Shown: positions 1-8,255, counted from the stretch's first letter. The stretch is 12,597 nucleotides of DNA from an uncultured Dechloromonas sp. (GCA_937996725.1 CALKUR010000160.1:1-12597), one strand, 5' to 3'. The notes: a model not told the origin generated them from the letters alone. Program-made: numbers and translations.

Positions 1-388
1 GTCCTGCTCGCCATGCCCAAATTGATGGTGAAACCAAATGCAGCGTTGGAATACCCGCTTTGCGTAACTGCAGCTCTACGCCTAAATTAAAGTCAGGGGC
101 ATCGATTCCCAAATAGACATCAGGCCGCCCTTCATTCAGAAGATTTTGTATGAGCTCTTTGCGCAATTTGAGGATGGCAGGCAACTGTTTTATTGCCTCA
201 ACATAGCCACGAACACTCAGCGTCTCCATCGGCCAATCAGATCGCATGCCTTCAGCCTGCATACGAGGGCCACCTATTCCGTAAACCTCCAGGCTGGCCA
301 TATCGGGTATTTGATTAAGCGCACTGAGTACTGGCGCAGCTAGTAAATCGCCAGAAGGTTCGCCAGCTACACAAGCTAACTTTGGCAA
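1..388 (-). CDS. lpxB: Lipid-A-disaccharide synthase, N-terminal part (cut by window edge)
   Basis: LpxB is a GT-B type glycosyltransferase of the inner-membrane cytoplasmic face. It joins UDP-2,3-diacylglucosamine and lipid X into the lipid A disaccharide. 129 codons are visible, about a third of the usual ~380 residues. The family marks are the N-terminal VAGEPSGD (residues 7-14), GGPRMQAEG, GIDAPDFN (residues 94-101) and SPSIWAWR at the edge. The frame has no nearby ATG. I chose TTG at 388 because AGGG (394-397) sits 5 bases upstream and the resulting LPKLACVAGE start matches the family; an in-frame TTG at 430 inside lpxA is the alternative. It begins 10 bases after the lpxA stop. It is AT-richer than the central genes and uses ATA, TTA and GTA codons freely, continuing the composition change that starts inside lpxA. 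Identity is certain; the start is moderately sure. Confidence 0.93.
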   Translation of the reverse strand, partial: MPKLACVAGEPSGDLLAAPVLSALNQIPDMASLEVYGIGGPRMQAEGMRSDWPMETLSVRGYVEAIKQLPAILKLRKELIQNLLNEGRPDVYLGIDAPDFNLGVELQLRKAGIPTLHLVSPSIWAWRAG

Positions 389-393
389 AGTAA

Positions 394-397
394 CCCT
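394..397 (-). promoter_or_regulatory. Ribosome binding site deciding the lpxB TTG start
   Basis: AGGG on the minus strand lies just past the lpxA stop codon and 5 bases before the TTG at 388. It supports that non-ATG start over the upstream in-frame TTG at 430. Confidence 0.5.
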
Positions 398-398
398 A

Positions 399-1196
399 TT
401 ACCGAATGATGCCGCGTGTAGATGCGGCAATGAAGTCATGGAACTGCGCAAGCTTTTCAGCAGTTTGAGCATCAGCAGAGCTTGCAGCAACCATCTTCTG
501 AATCTCCACTTTAGCCTCTTCAAAGCTGAGGCCATCTTTATACAAAACCTTATAGGCTTGACGTAAAGCAGAGATGGTCTCGCTTGAAAAACCGCGTCGC
601 TTTAAGCCTTCAACGTTAATGCCGTGTGGAGACGCTTTATCCCCAGCAGCTATGACGAATGGAGGAATGTCCTGCACTAAAGCAGATGCACCACCTAACA
701 TGGCGTGCTGACCAATACGAACAAATTGATGAACGCCAGACATGCCGCCCATGATCGCCCAGTCATCAACCTTAACGTGACCAGCAATTTGAGCGTTGCT
801 TGAAAAGATGGTGTGATTACCAACCTGACAATCATGGGCAATATGCACATAGCCCATGATCCAGTTATCCGAGCCAATCGAGGTGATACCCCTATCCTGC
901 GTTGTACCCACATGGAAGCTGACGAATTCGCGAATCGTATTGCGGTCACCAATCTCTAGCCGGGTCGGTTCACCGTTGTACTTTTTGTCCTGAGGCACAC
1001 CACCAAGCGCGGCGTAATGGTGAATCTTGTTATCACGGCCGATACTGGTATGCCCTTCGAGGACACAGTGCGAACCGACGCTGGTGCCGTCACCAATGCT
1101 GACATGCTCACCGATGATGGTGAATGCGCCGACTGACACGCCCACGCCCAATTGAGCTTTGGGGTGAACGAGTGCGCTGGGATGGATAGTAACCAT
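399..1196 (-). CDS. lpxA: UDP-N-acetylglucosamine acyltransferase LpxA
   Basis: Cytoplasmic first enzyme of lipid A synthesis: it moves a 3-hydroxyacyl chain from ACP to the 3-OH of UDP-GlcNAc. The 265-residue product has N-terminal hexapeptide repeats of a left-handed beta helix (about residues 3-185) and a helical C-terminus ending STRGIIR. The catalytic histidine is His121 in HIAHD. Gly169 occupies the position known as the acyl-chain ruler (Gly173 in E. coli, which favours C14). ATG at 1196 is chosen because MVTIHPSA aligns with family N-termini; GTG 1208 and ATG 1205 would lie inside the fabZ end. The start overlaps the fabZ stop region closely, suggesting translational coupling. Oddity: hand-counted GC3 is about 62% for codons 1-120 and 43% for 121-265, a sharp change inside one gene. 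Confidence 0.97.
   Translation of the reverse strand: MVTIHPSALVHPKAQLGVGVSVGAFTIIGEHVSIGDGTSVGSHCVLEGHTSIGRDNKIHHYAALGGVPQDKKYNGEPTRLEIGDRNTIREFVSFHVGTTQDRGITSIGSDNWIMGYVHIAHDCQVGNHTIFSSNAQIAGHVKVDDWAIMGGMSGVHQFVRIGQHAMLGGASALVQDIPPFVIAAGDKASPHGINVEGLKRRGFSSETISALRQAYKVLYKDGLSFEEAKVEIQKMVAASSADAQTAEKLAQFHDFIAASTRGIIR
800..870. other. Composition switch inside lpxA (possible mosaic junction)
   Basis: Around codons 111-130 of lpxA, at the conserved active-site stretch, third-position GC falls from about 62% to 43% and codons such as TTA, TCT, GCT and CCA become frequent. Sampled 60-base lines to the left are mostly 45-50% GC against about 50-60% just to the right. The exact point cannot be fixed by eye. 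It may be an assembly join, a recombination tract, or ordinary local variation. Confidence 0.45.
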
Positions 1197-1197
1197 A

Positions 1198-1656
1198 TCA
1201 GGCATCACCCATTTTTCGGTGAGCGCACATCAGGTCGGCTTCGGCCACGATCTGTCCGTCGACCTTGGCAACCGCCTTGTACTTGTAGATGCCGCGCTTG
1301 CTGGCGGTCATTTCGACAAAGAGCTCCATGCGGTCACCCGGCGTCACCGGACGCTTGAAGCGGGCATTGTCGATACCCGCGAAGAGATACAGATCGTCCG
1401 CCGCATTTTTGGTATCTTCTTCGCTCGCTGAGGCAAAGGTAAGAATTGCCGCCGCCTGTGCCAGCGCTTCCATGATCAGCACGCCGGGAAAAACCGGGTA
1501 TTCTGGAAAGTGTCCCGGAAAGAAAGGCTCATTGACCGTGACATTCTTGATGGCATGAATCCGCTGACCATGCACAATATCTTCGACGCGATCCACCAGC
1601 AGGAAGGGATAACGGTGCGGGAGAATCTTGCGGATCTGATGGACGTTGAGCTTCAT
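1198..1656 (-). CDS. fabZ: 3-hydroxyacyl-[ACP] dehydratase FabZ
   Basis: Hot-dog fold dehydratase of type II fatty acid synthesis. It converts 3-hydroxyacyl-ACP to trans-2-enoyl-ACP and competes with LpxA and LpxD for the same substrate pool, which explains its place between them. The product is 152 residues, the normal size. It has HRYPFLLVDR near the N-terminus, the catalytic His49 in FFPGHFP and the catalytic Glu63 in MEALAQ. The start ATG overlaps the lpxD stop in an ATGA (1653-1656), a sign of coupled translation. Its stop lies one base before the chosen lpxA start. Nothing is unusual in composition or length. Confidence 0.98.
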   Translation of the reverse strand: MKLNVHQIRKILPHRYPFLLVDRVEDIVHGQRIHAIKNVTVNEPFFPGHFPEYPVFPGVLIMEALAQAAAILTFASASEEDTKNAADDLYLFAGIDNARFKRPVTPGDRMELFVEMTASKRGIYKYKAVAKVDGQIVAEADLMCAHRKMGDA

Positions 1657-2660
1657 GACGGATCTCCGGATTGTGCTGCAGTCAATGATTGAATCTGGGC
1701 TTCGAGCTGTTGTACCTTTTTAGCCAGCCCGTCGAGTTGGCGCATATTGGCCGCAATATGCAGCCAATCGCCGTGCGGCATGCTAGGAAAAACGCCGGTG
1801 TACTGACCGGGTTTACGGATACTTTTAATGATGGCACTACCACCGGAGATCTGAACGTCATCACAGATCTCGATATGTCCAGAGAACATGGCGGCGCCAC
1901 CCACCAGGCAGCGCTTGCCGATGATGGTGCTACCGGCCAGACCGGCACAGGCGGCAATGGCCGTATGGTCGCCAATGCGGCAATTGTGGGCGACCATGAT
2001 TTGATCATCAAGCCGCACGTTATTACCGATCACGGTGTCTTCCAGAGCGCCCCGGTCGACGGTAGTATTGGCACCAATCTCGACATCATGGCCGATCAAT
2101 ACGCGACCCACCTGCGGGATTTTGATCCAAGTATCGCCGTCCTTGGCATTACCAAAACCATCGGCACCGATCACAACGCCGGCATGCAATACGACACGGT
2201 CACCGATGTGGCAATCGTGATAGATCACCACGTTCGGGTAGATCAAAGCATCGTCGCCGATCACCACGTCATCACCGATGACCACACCGGCGTGAATGAC
2301 GGCATTGCGGCCAATCTTGGCGGTCGGCGATATCACGGCCGAAGGATGAATCGGCGGATCGGGGACACGTGCCGGATTGAGCAACTGGCTAACCCGGGCG
2401 AAATACAGGTACGGGTTTTTAGTCAGGATATGTGCGCGCGGATAATGTCCTGCGGCTTCCAGCGGCAGAATGAGCGCCGATGCCTGGGTCGTCGCCAGTA
2501 ACGGCGCGTACTTACGCTGGGAAAGAAAGCTGATCTGCCCGACCTGCGCATCGGCCAGCGGCGCAATGCCCGAAATCGCGACAGTACCATCTCCTACCAG
2601 TTCGCCACCAAGGGCAGACTGGACTTCAGCGAGCGTCAGCGTCACAACGGGGCGCGCCAT
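1653..2660 (-). CDS. lpxD: UDP-3-O-(3-hydroxyacyl)glucosamine N-acyltransferase LpxD
   Basis: Third enzyme of lipid A synthesis: it N-acylates UDP-3-O-acylglucosamine using 3-hydroxyacyl-ACP in the cytoplasm. The 335-residue product has an N-terminal uridine-binding domain (about residues 5-100, with KNPYLYFAR), a left-handed beta helix of hexapeptide repeats (about 105-290) and a C-terminal helix rich in Gln and Leu. The catalytic histidine is His225 in VAHN; GADGFG and DRGALEDT are family motifs. ATG at 2660 lies one base after the skp stop and fits family N-termini; an in-frame start at 2684 would add eight residues overlapping skp. The gene ends in an ATGA overlap with fabZ. The usual skp-lpxD-fabZ-lpxA context supports the call. 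Confidence 0.98.
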   Translation of the reverse strand: MARPVVTLTLAEVQSALGGELVGDGTVAISGIAPLADAQVGQISFLSQRKYAPLLATTQASALILPLEAAGHYPRAHILTKNPYLYFARVSQLLNPARVPDPPIHPSAVISPTAKIGRNAVIHAGVVIGDDVVIGDDALIYPNVVIYHDCHIGDRVVLHAGVVIGADGFGNAKDGDTWIKIPQVGRVLIGHDVEIGANTTVDRGALEDTVIGNNVRLDDQIMVAHNCRIGDHTAIAACAGLAGSTIIGKRCLVGGAAMFSGHIEICDDVQISGGSAIIKSIRKPGQYTGVFPSMPHGDWLHIAANMRQLDGLAKKVQQLEAQIQSLTAAQSGDPS

Positions 2661-2661
2661 C

Positions 2662-3189
2662 TTAGTTCGGCAGCTTTCCGTCATCCGCCAACGCCTTGAT
2701 GATCTTGTCGGTGATATCGATGCGCGGATTGAAGTAAGCCGCGTCCTGAACGATCAGATCATACTTCTCGGCCTCGGCTACTTGCTTGAGGGCCTTGTTG
2801 GCGCGCTCGAAGACGATGGCGTTGACTTCGTTGCTGCGGATCTCCAGATCTTCACGGAACTCACGCTGCTTACGCTGGAAGTCCCGGTTCAGTTCGGCCA
2901 GATCACGTTCCTTGTTACGACGATCTGCGTCAGACATCGTGGCACCATTCTTTTCAAGTGCATCTTGCTGTGCCTTGATCTGTTTGTTCAGTTTCTGCAA
3001 ATCGGCTTCGCGCTTGGCGAATTCCGCTTCCAGCTTTTTCTTTGCCTTAACAGAAACCGGTGCCTGATCGAACAAGCGCTGGATATCAACAAAACCGATT
3101 TTGACTTCCGCCTGAACAGGTCCGGCCATAAGAAATCCGCCAGCGATCGCTGCACCGCACAGCCGAAAGAGTTGTCGCATCGTCGTCAT
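2662..3189 (-). CDS. skp: Periplasmic chaperone Skp (OmpH family)
   Basis: Trimeric periplasmic holdase that carries unfolded outer-membrane proteins from the Sec translocon to the BAM complex. The product is 175 residues with a signal peptide (residues 1-27: positive MRQLFR, hydrophobic core, cleavage after VQA). The mature part starts EVKIGFVDIQRLF, a conserved beta strand of the family. Residues about 50-140 are Lys/Glu/Gln-rich heptads typical of the coiled-coil tentacles, followed by a C-terminal segment with KYDLIVQDAAYFN. ATG at 3189 is chosen because AGAGG sits 5 bases upstream; starting at 3258 would overlap bamA and bury the signal peptide. It lies 10 bases after bamA, its functional partner. 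Confidence 0.96.
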   Translation of the reverse strand: MTTMRQLFRLCGAAIAGGFLMAGPVQAEVKIGFVDIQRLFDQAPVSVKAKKKLEAEFAKREADLQKLNKQIKAQQDALEKNGATMSDADRRNKERDLAELNRDFQRKQREFREDLEIRSNEVNAIVFERANKALKQVAEAEKYDLIVQDAAYFNPRIDITDKIIKALADDGKLPN

Positions 3190-3194
3190 GATTG

Positions 3195-3199
3195 CCTCT
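3195..3199 (-). promoter_or_regulatory. Ribosome binding site of skp
   Basis: AGAGG on the minus strand directly abuts the bamA TAA stop and lies 5 bases before the skp ATG at 3189. It fixes the start that exposes the signal peptide. Confidence 0.7.
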
Positions 3200-5656
3200 T
3201 TAAAAAGCGCTACCCATCGTAAACTGGAACGGTTGCCTCTGAGCCCCGGGCCCTGCACCCAGAGGATAACCCAGACTGAATTTAAGCGGGCCCACTGGCG
3301 ACACCCAGGTCATGCCCACGCCCGCCGAAGTGGCGATCGTGTTATTGCTTGGCGCACACGACATCCCCGGGTAACAACCCGGTGCCGCAGAGCCCACCGC
3401 GCCAACATAACCGACGTCGTAAAAAAGGTTCCAGCGCATCGTCTCGGCCAGACCGGGCAAAGCCCCCTGGAGTTCAAAGTTACCGGTCGCCAACTCGTTA
3501 CCCCCGATATAGGAGGTACCACCACCGGCGTTAGTTGCCTGGGGACCGACGGTACCCGGTTTATATCCGCGTACCGAACCGATACCACCGGCGTAAAAGT
3601 TCTTGTAGAACGGATAGGCCTTGTCGCCCATACCCTGCCCGTAGCCCAGATTGGCGTTGCCCATCAGCAGCAAAGTCTTCTTCTGGTTCAGCGGCAGGAA
3701 ATGCTGTTCCTGATAGGAGAGCTTGTAGTAGGCAATACTGCCCGGTGGGCTGGCCACTTCAGCACCCACGGCAAAACGATTGCCCGAGGTCGGCATGATG
3801 TTCGAGTTGAGGGAGTTCAAGCGCCAACCGGCACTGGAAATCAGCGAGGTATTGGTCGACCCATACTGCTGGGTAAAGTTGTAGATATTGTAAGGAACAT
3901 TCGGATAGCTATAGGTGGCGTTCGGCGTCACGCTGGTGTCGGTCACGGTCACCGTGCTCGCGCCACTCAGGTTGATATTGGTCGAATCCATGGTGAAACC
4001 AAGGTTCATGCTACTGGTTTCACTGAGCGGATACGCAAACCGCACCCCACCGCCACCAGACATGGTTTTATAGGTCGATAACCAGTCTAGGGTGGCCGAG
4101 TTAAAGGTCTTGTAGTACAAGTCATAACCGATGCTGACGTTGTTCACGGTCCAGTACGGATCGGTATAGGACAAGTTGTACAGCGTGTTGACCTTACTGG
4201 TGTTCACCGCCAGCGTAGCGTTTTTGCCGCTACCGAACAGGTTGTTCTGGCTGATCGAGCCAGAGAGCGTAAGCTTTTCATAGCTGGAGAAACCGGCACC
4301 GAGCTGGAAGCTACCCGTCGATTTTTCTTCGACGTTAACGTTCACATCGACCTGGTCGTTCGTACCGGCGGCCGGCGGGGTCTGAATATCGACTTGTTTG
4401 TAGTAGTCGGTACGCATCAAGCGTTCACGCGATAGCTTGATCTTATCGGCGTCGTACCAGGCACCTTCGATCTGGCGCATATCCTGACGAACCACTTCAT
4501 CCCGAGATTTAGTGTTGCCGGTGATGTTGACCTTACGCACATAGACTCGGCGGCCTGGGTCGACAAAGAGCGTGAAGCCGACCAAGCGTTTCTCACGATT
4601 GATATCCGGGGCGGCATTGACGTTGGCAAAGGCATAGCCTTCTTTACCCAGACGTTCGTTGATATCCCTAACGGTCTGATTCACTTTTTCCCGCGAGAAC
4701 ACCTGACCGGGCGCGATCTTGATGAGCTTTCGGATCTCGGCTTCAGGCACGATGAATTCGCCAATCACCTTGACGCTACTGATCATGTAGCGATTACCTT
4801 CACTCTGGGTGATGGTCAGGAAGATATTTTCCTTATTCGGGCTCATCGAGACCTGGGTGCTATCGATGGCGTAATCCAGATAACCGCGATCCTGATAGAA
4901 CGAGCGGAGCTTTTCAAGATCTGCCGTCAGCTTTTGGCGCGAATACTGATCGGACTTGGTATACCAGGACATCCAGGTCGGCGTAGACAGCTCGAAAAGA
5001 TCCTGCAGTTCGGTTTCCGGGAAAGCTTTGGCACCGATAATATTGATTTCACGGATTTTGGCAGTCTCACCTTCCACAATATTGAAGTTGATGCCGACCC
5101 GATTGCGCTCCAGCGGCGTCACCGTGGTCGTAATCTCGACCGCATATTTGCCGCGCGAGAGATATTGCCGCTTCAGTTCCTGCTCGGCACGTTCAAGCAC
5201 CGAGCGGTCGAAAATTCGCGAGTCGGCCAGCCCCACTTCTTTCAGCGACTTGAGCACGAGGTCTTTTTCGAACTCCTTCATGCCTTCAAAGGTGATCGAG
5301 GCGATCGCCGGCCGTTCGACCACGCTGACGATTAATACATGTCCCTCGGCCTCGATCCGCACGTCCTTGAAGAAGGCAGTTGCATACAGGGCACGGATCG
5401 ATTCGGACACTTTTTCGCTATCGACTGTTTCACCGACTTTGATGGGGAGGTAGGTGAAGACCGTGCCGGGCTCAGTACGTTGCAGACCCTCGACCCGAAT
5501 ATCATGAACCACGAAGGGTCGGAACGCTGCGACATCGTGTTGCTGTGCCATCGCAGGCGTCATCGAAGCCACTGACAGGAATGCCACAACCAAAACAGAA
5601 CGCACCCGGCGCTGGAAGGCACTGAGTCCGATGCGGGGCATGTGCTTCCGAGACAT
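3200..5656 (-). CDS. bamA: Outer membrane protein assembly factor BamA
   Basis: Omp85-family core of the BAM complex, inserting beta-barrel proteins into the outer membrane. With ATG at 5656 it is 818 residues: signal peptide (about 1-37, cleavage after AMA), a periplasmic region fitting five POTRA domains (about 48-450) and a C-terminal barrel (about 455-818) ending in Phe. The loop-6 signature VRGY is at 695-698, with the conserved Arg696. ATG at 5656 lies 4 bases past the rseP stop; ATG 5689 (overlapping rseP) and ATG 5641 are alternatives, and all give a signal peptide. An extracellular-loop insertion between two late strands holds Cys761 and Cys767, the only cysteines I see in the protein, possibly a disulfide. 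Context between rseP and skp is the normal one. Confidence 0.97.
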   Translation of the reverse strand: MSRKHMPRIGLSAFQRRVRSVLVVAFLSVASMTPAMAQQHDVAAFRPFVVHDIRVEGLQRTEPGTVFTYLPIKVGETVDSEKVSESIRALYATAFFKDVRIEAEGHVLIVSVVERPAIASITFEGMKEFEKDLVLKSLKEVGLADSRIFDRSVLERAEQELKRQYLSRGKYAVEITTTVTPLERNRVGINFNIVEGETAKIREINIIGAKAFPETELQDLFELSTPTWMSWYTKSDQYSRQKLTADLEKLRSFYQDRGYLDYAIDSTQVSMSPNKENIFLTITQSEGNRYMISSVKVIGEFIVPEAEIRKLIKIAPGQVFSREKVNQTVRDINERLGKEGYAFANVNAAPDINREKRLVGFTLFVDPGRRVYVRKVNITGNTKSRDEVVRQDMRQIEGAWYDADKIKLSRERLMRTDYYKQVDIQTPPAAGTNDQVDVNVNVEEKSTGSFQLGAGFSSYEKLTLSGSISQNNLFGSGKNATLAVNTSKVNTLYNLSYTDPYWTVNNVSIGYDLYYKTFNSATLDWLSTYKTMSGGGGVRFAYPLSETSSMNLGFTMDSTNINLSGASTVTVTDTSVTPNATYSYPNVPYNIYNFTQQYGSTNTSLISSAGWRLNSLNSNIMPTSGNRFAVGAEVASPPGSIAYYKLSYQEQHFLPLNQKKTLLLMGNANLGYGQGMGDKAYPFYKNFYAGGIGSVRGYKPGTVGPQATNAGGGTSYIGGNELATGNFELQGALPGLAETMRWNLFYDVGYVGAVGSAAPGCYPGMSCAPSNNTIATSAGVGMTWVSPVGPLKFSLGYPLGAGPGAQRQPFQFTMGSAF

Positions 5657-5660
5657 CCGT

Positions 5661-7073
5661 CTACCAGTTAAAGAGTCGCTGTAAGTCATTGAAAAGCGCG
5701 ATAAACATCAGAGAACCGAGCAACACCACGCCAAAACGCTGAAAAAACGCCTGACGCTCAGCCGACACAGGTTTTCCCGTCAGAATCTCGACCAGATAAT
5801 ACATCAAGTGCCCCCCATCAAGGAGCGGCAAGGGCAACAGATTGATCACTGCCAGCGACAGGCTAACAATGGCCAGAAAACGTAAAAAAGCCTCTGGACC
5901 AATACGGGCGGTCTGACCAGCGGCCGTGGCGATGGTCACCGGGCCAGAGAGGTTCTCCAGCGAAGCTTTACCGGTCAGCATCTGACCCAACATGACCAGC
6001 GTAAAGCGGCTTTTGTCATAGGTTTCAAATCCGGCCGCTTTGAACGCCTCCAGTACGCCGAGCTCCTGACGTACACGATACTCATCCAGCGCACTCGCAT
6101 CCTGAACGGGGCCTAGCCCCGCTTTACCAATACGCTGGGGTTCGCTTGGCGCACTTTGCCCATAACGCCCTACCCGCTCCTCGACCGCACGCGGCGTCAG
6201 GAACAAATCCTGTGTCTGGCCGTTGCGGAGAATCTGCATCGTCATCACCTGATCGGGATGGGCACGGATGGCATTCACAACCTCCGACCAATGCGCTACG
6301 GTCACGCCATTGATCCGCACGACCCGATCGCCTACCTGGAAACCACTGACTAATGCGGCGCTCTCAGGCTGAACGATACCAACCACCGGTTGAAAGTCGG
6401 GCGTTGCTAATCGCAACCCGAGCGAAGGCAACAGGTCCGGTCCAAGACGCGTTCCAGCCGGCAACGCCAGCAAAACCCCGCGTTCGGAAGATTCAGCCGG
6501 GCGATGGCCGTCCAAGGTGGGTGCCAGCGCAACACTCACTTCGCGTTCGTGACCAAATGCCTGTAGCAAATGCCACTGAAATGCTGCCCAGGTCGCCACT
6601 GGTTCGCCGTCCACCCGGGTGACCAGATCACCAGTTTTAACGCCAACCATCGCGGCAGGACTACCCGCGGGCGGTTCGGCCAGAATGGGACGCCATTCGA
6701 CAACCCCATTCAGGAAAACGATCCAATACAACAGAATGGCCAGGAGGAAATTGGCGATCGGACCCGCCGCCACCATAGCGATGCGTTTGCTCACCGATTG
6801 CGTATCAAAAGCCACGGCGCGATCAGCGTTATTCATAGCCGTTTCTTCGCGGGTATCGAGCGGCTTGACATAGCCACCTAGCGGCCAGAGACAAAGGGCC
6901 CATTCGGTACCAGAACGATCCGTGCGCGACCATAGAACCTTGCCAAAACCGAAAGCAAAGCGCAGTACGCGTACCCCACACCAGCGCATCACCAGATAAT
7001 GGCCGAGCTCATGCACGGTGACTAACACACCGATGGCGACAATAAAGGCGAGGAGCGACGTCAGAAAGTTCAT
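5661..7073 (-). CDS. rseP: Site-2 zinc metalloprotease RseP
   Basis: Inner-membrane intramembrane protease. In the model system it cleaves the anti-sigma factor RseA after DegS, releasing sigma-E when outer-membrane assembly is stressed, and clears remnant signal peptides. The product is 470 residues, near the E. coli length of 450. Zinc ligands are in HELGH (residues 21-25, within the first membrane segment) and LDGGH (Asp419). Membrane segments are seen near residues 1-25, 95-120, 390-420 and 440-460. Two periplasmic PDZ domains occupy about 125-310. The start ATG overlaps the dxr stop in an ATGA (7070-7073). Its position next to bamA is standard. Whether the cell has rseA cannot be seen here. 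Confidence 0.97.
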   Translation of the reverse strand: MNFLTSLLAFIVAIGVLVTVHELGHYLVMRWCGVRVLRFAFGFGKVLWSRTDRSGTEWALCLWPLGGYVKPLDTREETAMNNADRAVAFDTQSVSKRIAMVAAGPIANFLLAILLYWIVFLNGVVEWRPILAEPPAGSPAAMVGVKTGDLVTRVDGEPVATWAAFQWHLLQAFGHEREVSVALAPTLDGHRPAESSERGVLLALPAGTRLGPDLLPSLGLRLATPDFQPVVGIVQPESAALVSGFQVGDRVVRINGVTVAHWSEVVNAIRAHPDQVMTMQILRNGQTQDLFLTPRAVEERVGRYGQSAPSEPQRIGKAGLGPVQDASALDEYRVRQELGVLEAFKAAGFETYDKSRFTLVMLGQMLTGKASLENLSGPVTIATAAGQTARIGPEAFLRFLAIVSLSLAVINLLPLPLLDGGHLMYYLVEILTGKPVSAERQAFFQRFGVVLLGSLMFIALFNDLQRLFNW

Positions 7074-8248
7074 GCCAGCGCCACCACACGGGATTCCGCA
7101 TAGGCGCGAGCGATGGCATCGGCCTCCAGCACCTCGTCGAGATTACGCACAGGACTGTTTTCGATCGCCGTCAATGTCGCCTCGATAATCTCCGGGATCT
7201 GCATGAAGCCGATACGACCATCGAGAAATGCGGACACGGCTACTTCATTGGCCGCATTAAGGACGGCGGGCGCACGTCCGCCCTGCGACAAGGCCGTAAA
7301 GGCGAGACGCAAGCATGGGAAAGCATCGAGATCCGGTGCGATGAAATCAAAACTGCCACAGGCCACCAGATCCAGTAGTTCGACGCCAGACGCAATGCGT
7401 TCTGGCCAGGCTAGCGCGTGCGCAATTGGCGTACGCATATCGGGCGCGCCCAATTCGGCGACAACCGACCCATCGACGTACTGCACCAGCGAGTGAATCG
7501 TACTCTGCGGATGCACGACCACCTTGATCTGTTCCGCTGTGACGCCAAAGAGATAATGCGCCTCGATGACTTCCAAGCCCTTGTTCATCAGCGTTGCGGA
7601 ATCTACAGAAATCTTGGGCCCCATCGACCATTTGGGATGACTCACTGCCTGCGCCGGCGTCACGTTCGCAAGGCTATCGCGGTCAAAGCCACGGAACGGC
7701 CCACCGGAGGCAGTCAGCGTGACATGCATCACGCCATGCTGGGCCGGGTTTCGTTGATAATCCGCCGGCAGTGACTGAAATATCGCGTTGTGCTCGCTAT
7801 CGATCGGGAGTAATACCGCGCCGGATTCACGCACGGCATTCATGAAGATTTCGCCGGCCATGACCAAAGCTTCCTTATTGGCCAACAACAAGCGTTTTCC
7901 GGCTTCCGCTGCTGCAATCGCCGAAGGCAAACCGGCCGCACCGACAATCGCCGCCATGACGGTATCCACTTCCGGCAAACGCACGACGTCGATAATCGCA
8001 TCGCTCCCCGCTAGGACGCAGGTAGAGTCACCACAATGCTTTAAACGTTCGCGTAGGAGCTCGGCCGCAGTCGAATCAACCACCACGACTATCTCTGGTC
8101 GACACTGCAAAATCTGCTGTTCCAGCAGATCGATACGGCTATGGGCGACTAATGCGATGACACGATAGCGATCCGGATGACGTGCGATGACATCCAGCGT
8201 GCTCTGACCAATCGATCCTGTGGAGCCGAGTACTACGATGGACTGCAT
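7070..8248 (-). CDS. dxr: 1-deoxy-D-xylulose 5-phosphate reductoisomerase
   Basis: Committed step of the MEP isoprenoid pathway: it rearranges and reduces DXP to 2-C-methyl-D-erythritol 4-phosphate with NADPH and a divalent metal, in the cytoplasm. It is the target of fosmidomycin. The product is 392 residues, the usual size. It has the NADPH-binding GSTGSIG (residues 8-14), LLANKEALVMAGE, metal ligands Asp150 and Glu152 in PIDSEHNAIFQ, ASGGPFR and MNKGLEVIEAHYLF with the third ligand Glu226. It begins 7 bases after the cdsA stop with no clear Shine-Dalgarno sequence, so coupling to cdsA is likely. It feeds precursors to the nearby uppS product. Confidence 0.98.
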   Translation of the reverse strand: MQSIVVLGSTGSIGQSTLDVIARHPDRYRVIALVAHSRIDLLEQQILQCRPEIVVVVDSTAAELLRERLKHCGDSTCVLAGSDAIIDVVRLPEVDTVMAAIVGAAGLPSAIAAAEAGKRLLLANKEALVMAGEIFMNAVRESGAVLLPIDSEHNAIFQSLPADYQRNPAQHGVMHVTLTASGGPFRGFDRDSLANVTPAQAVSHPKWSMGPKISVDSATLMNKGLEVIEAHYLFGVTAEQIKVVVHPQSTIHSLVQYVDGSVVAELGAPDMRTPIAHALAWPERIASGVELLDLVACGSFDFIAPDLDAFPCLRLAFTALSQGGRAPAVLNAANEVAVSAFLDGRIGFMQIPEIIEATLTAIENSPVRNLDEVLEADAIARAYAESRVVALA

Positions 8249-8255
8249 ATAGAGA

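Noticed and set aside
1653..1656. Start/stop overlap of lpxD and fabZ as a possible frameshift or fusion
   Set aside because: Both reading frames are full length. The ATGA overlap is ordinary coupling, as is the one at 7070-7073 between dxr and rseP.
1689..2501. Long open frame of 270 codons on the plus strand
   Set aside because: It is exactly antisense to lpxD. Its Asp/His-rich periodic sequence mirrors the hexapeptide repeats of LpxD, and it has no family resemblance.
2470..3222. Open frame of 250 codons on the plus strand
   Set aside because: It is antisense to skp and the start of lpxD; the hydrophobic look comes from reverse reading of charged coiled-coil codons.
3188..4081. Long open frame of 297 codons on the plus strand
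   Set aside because: It is antisense to the bamA barrel. It has no recognisable domain, signal or ribosome binding site, and bamA explains the region.
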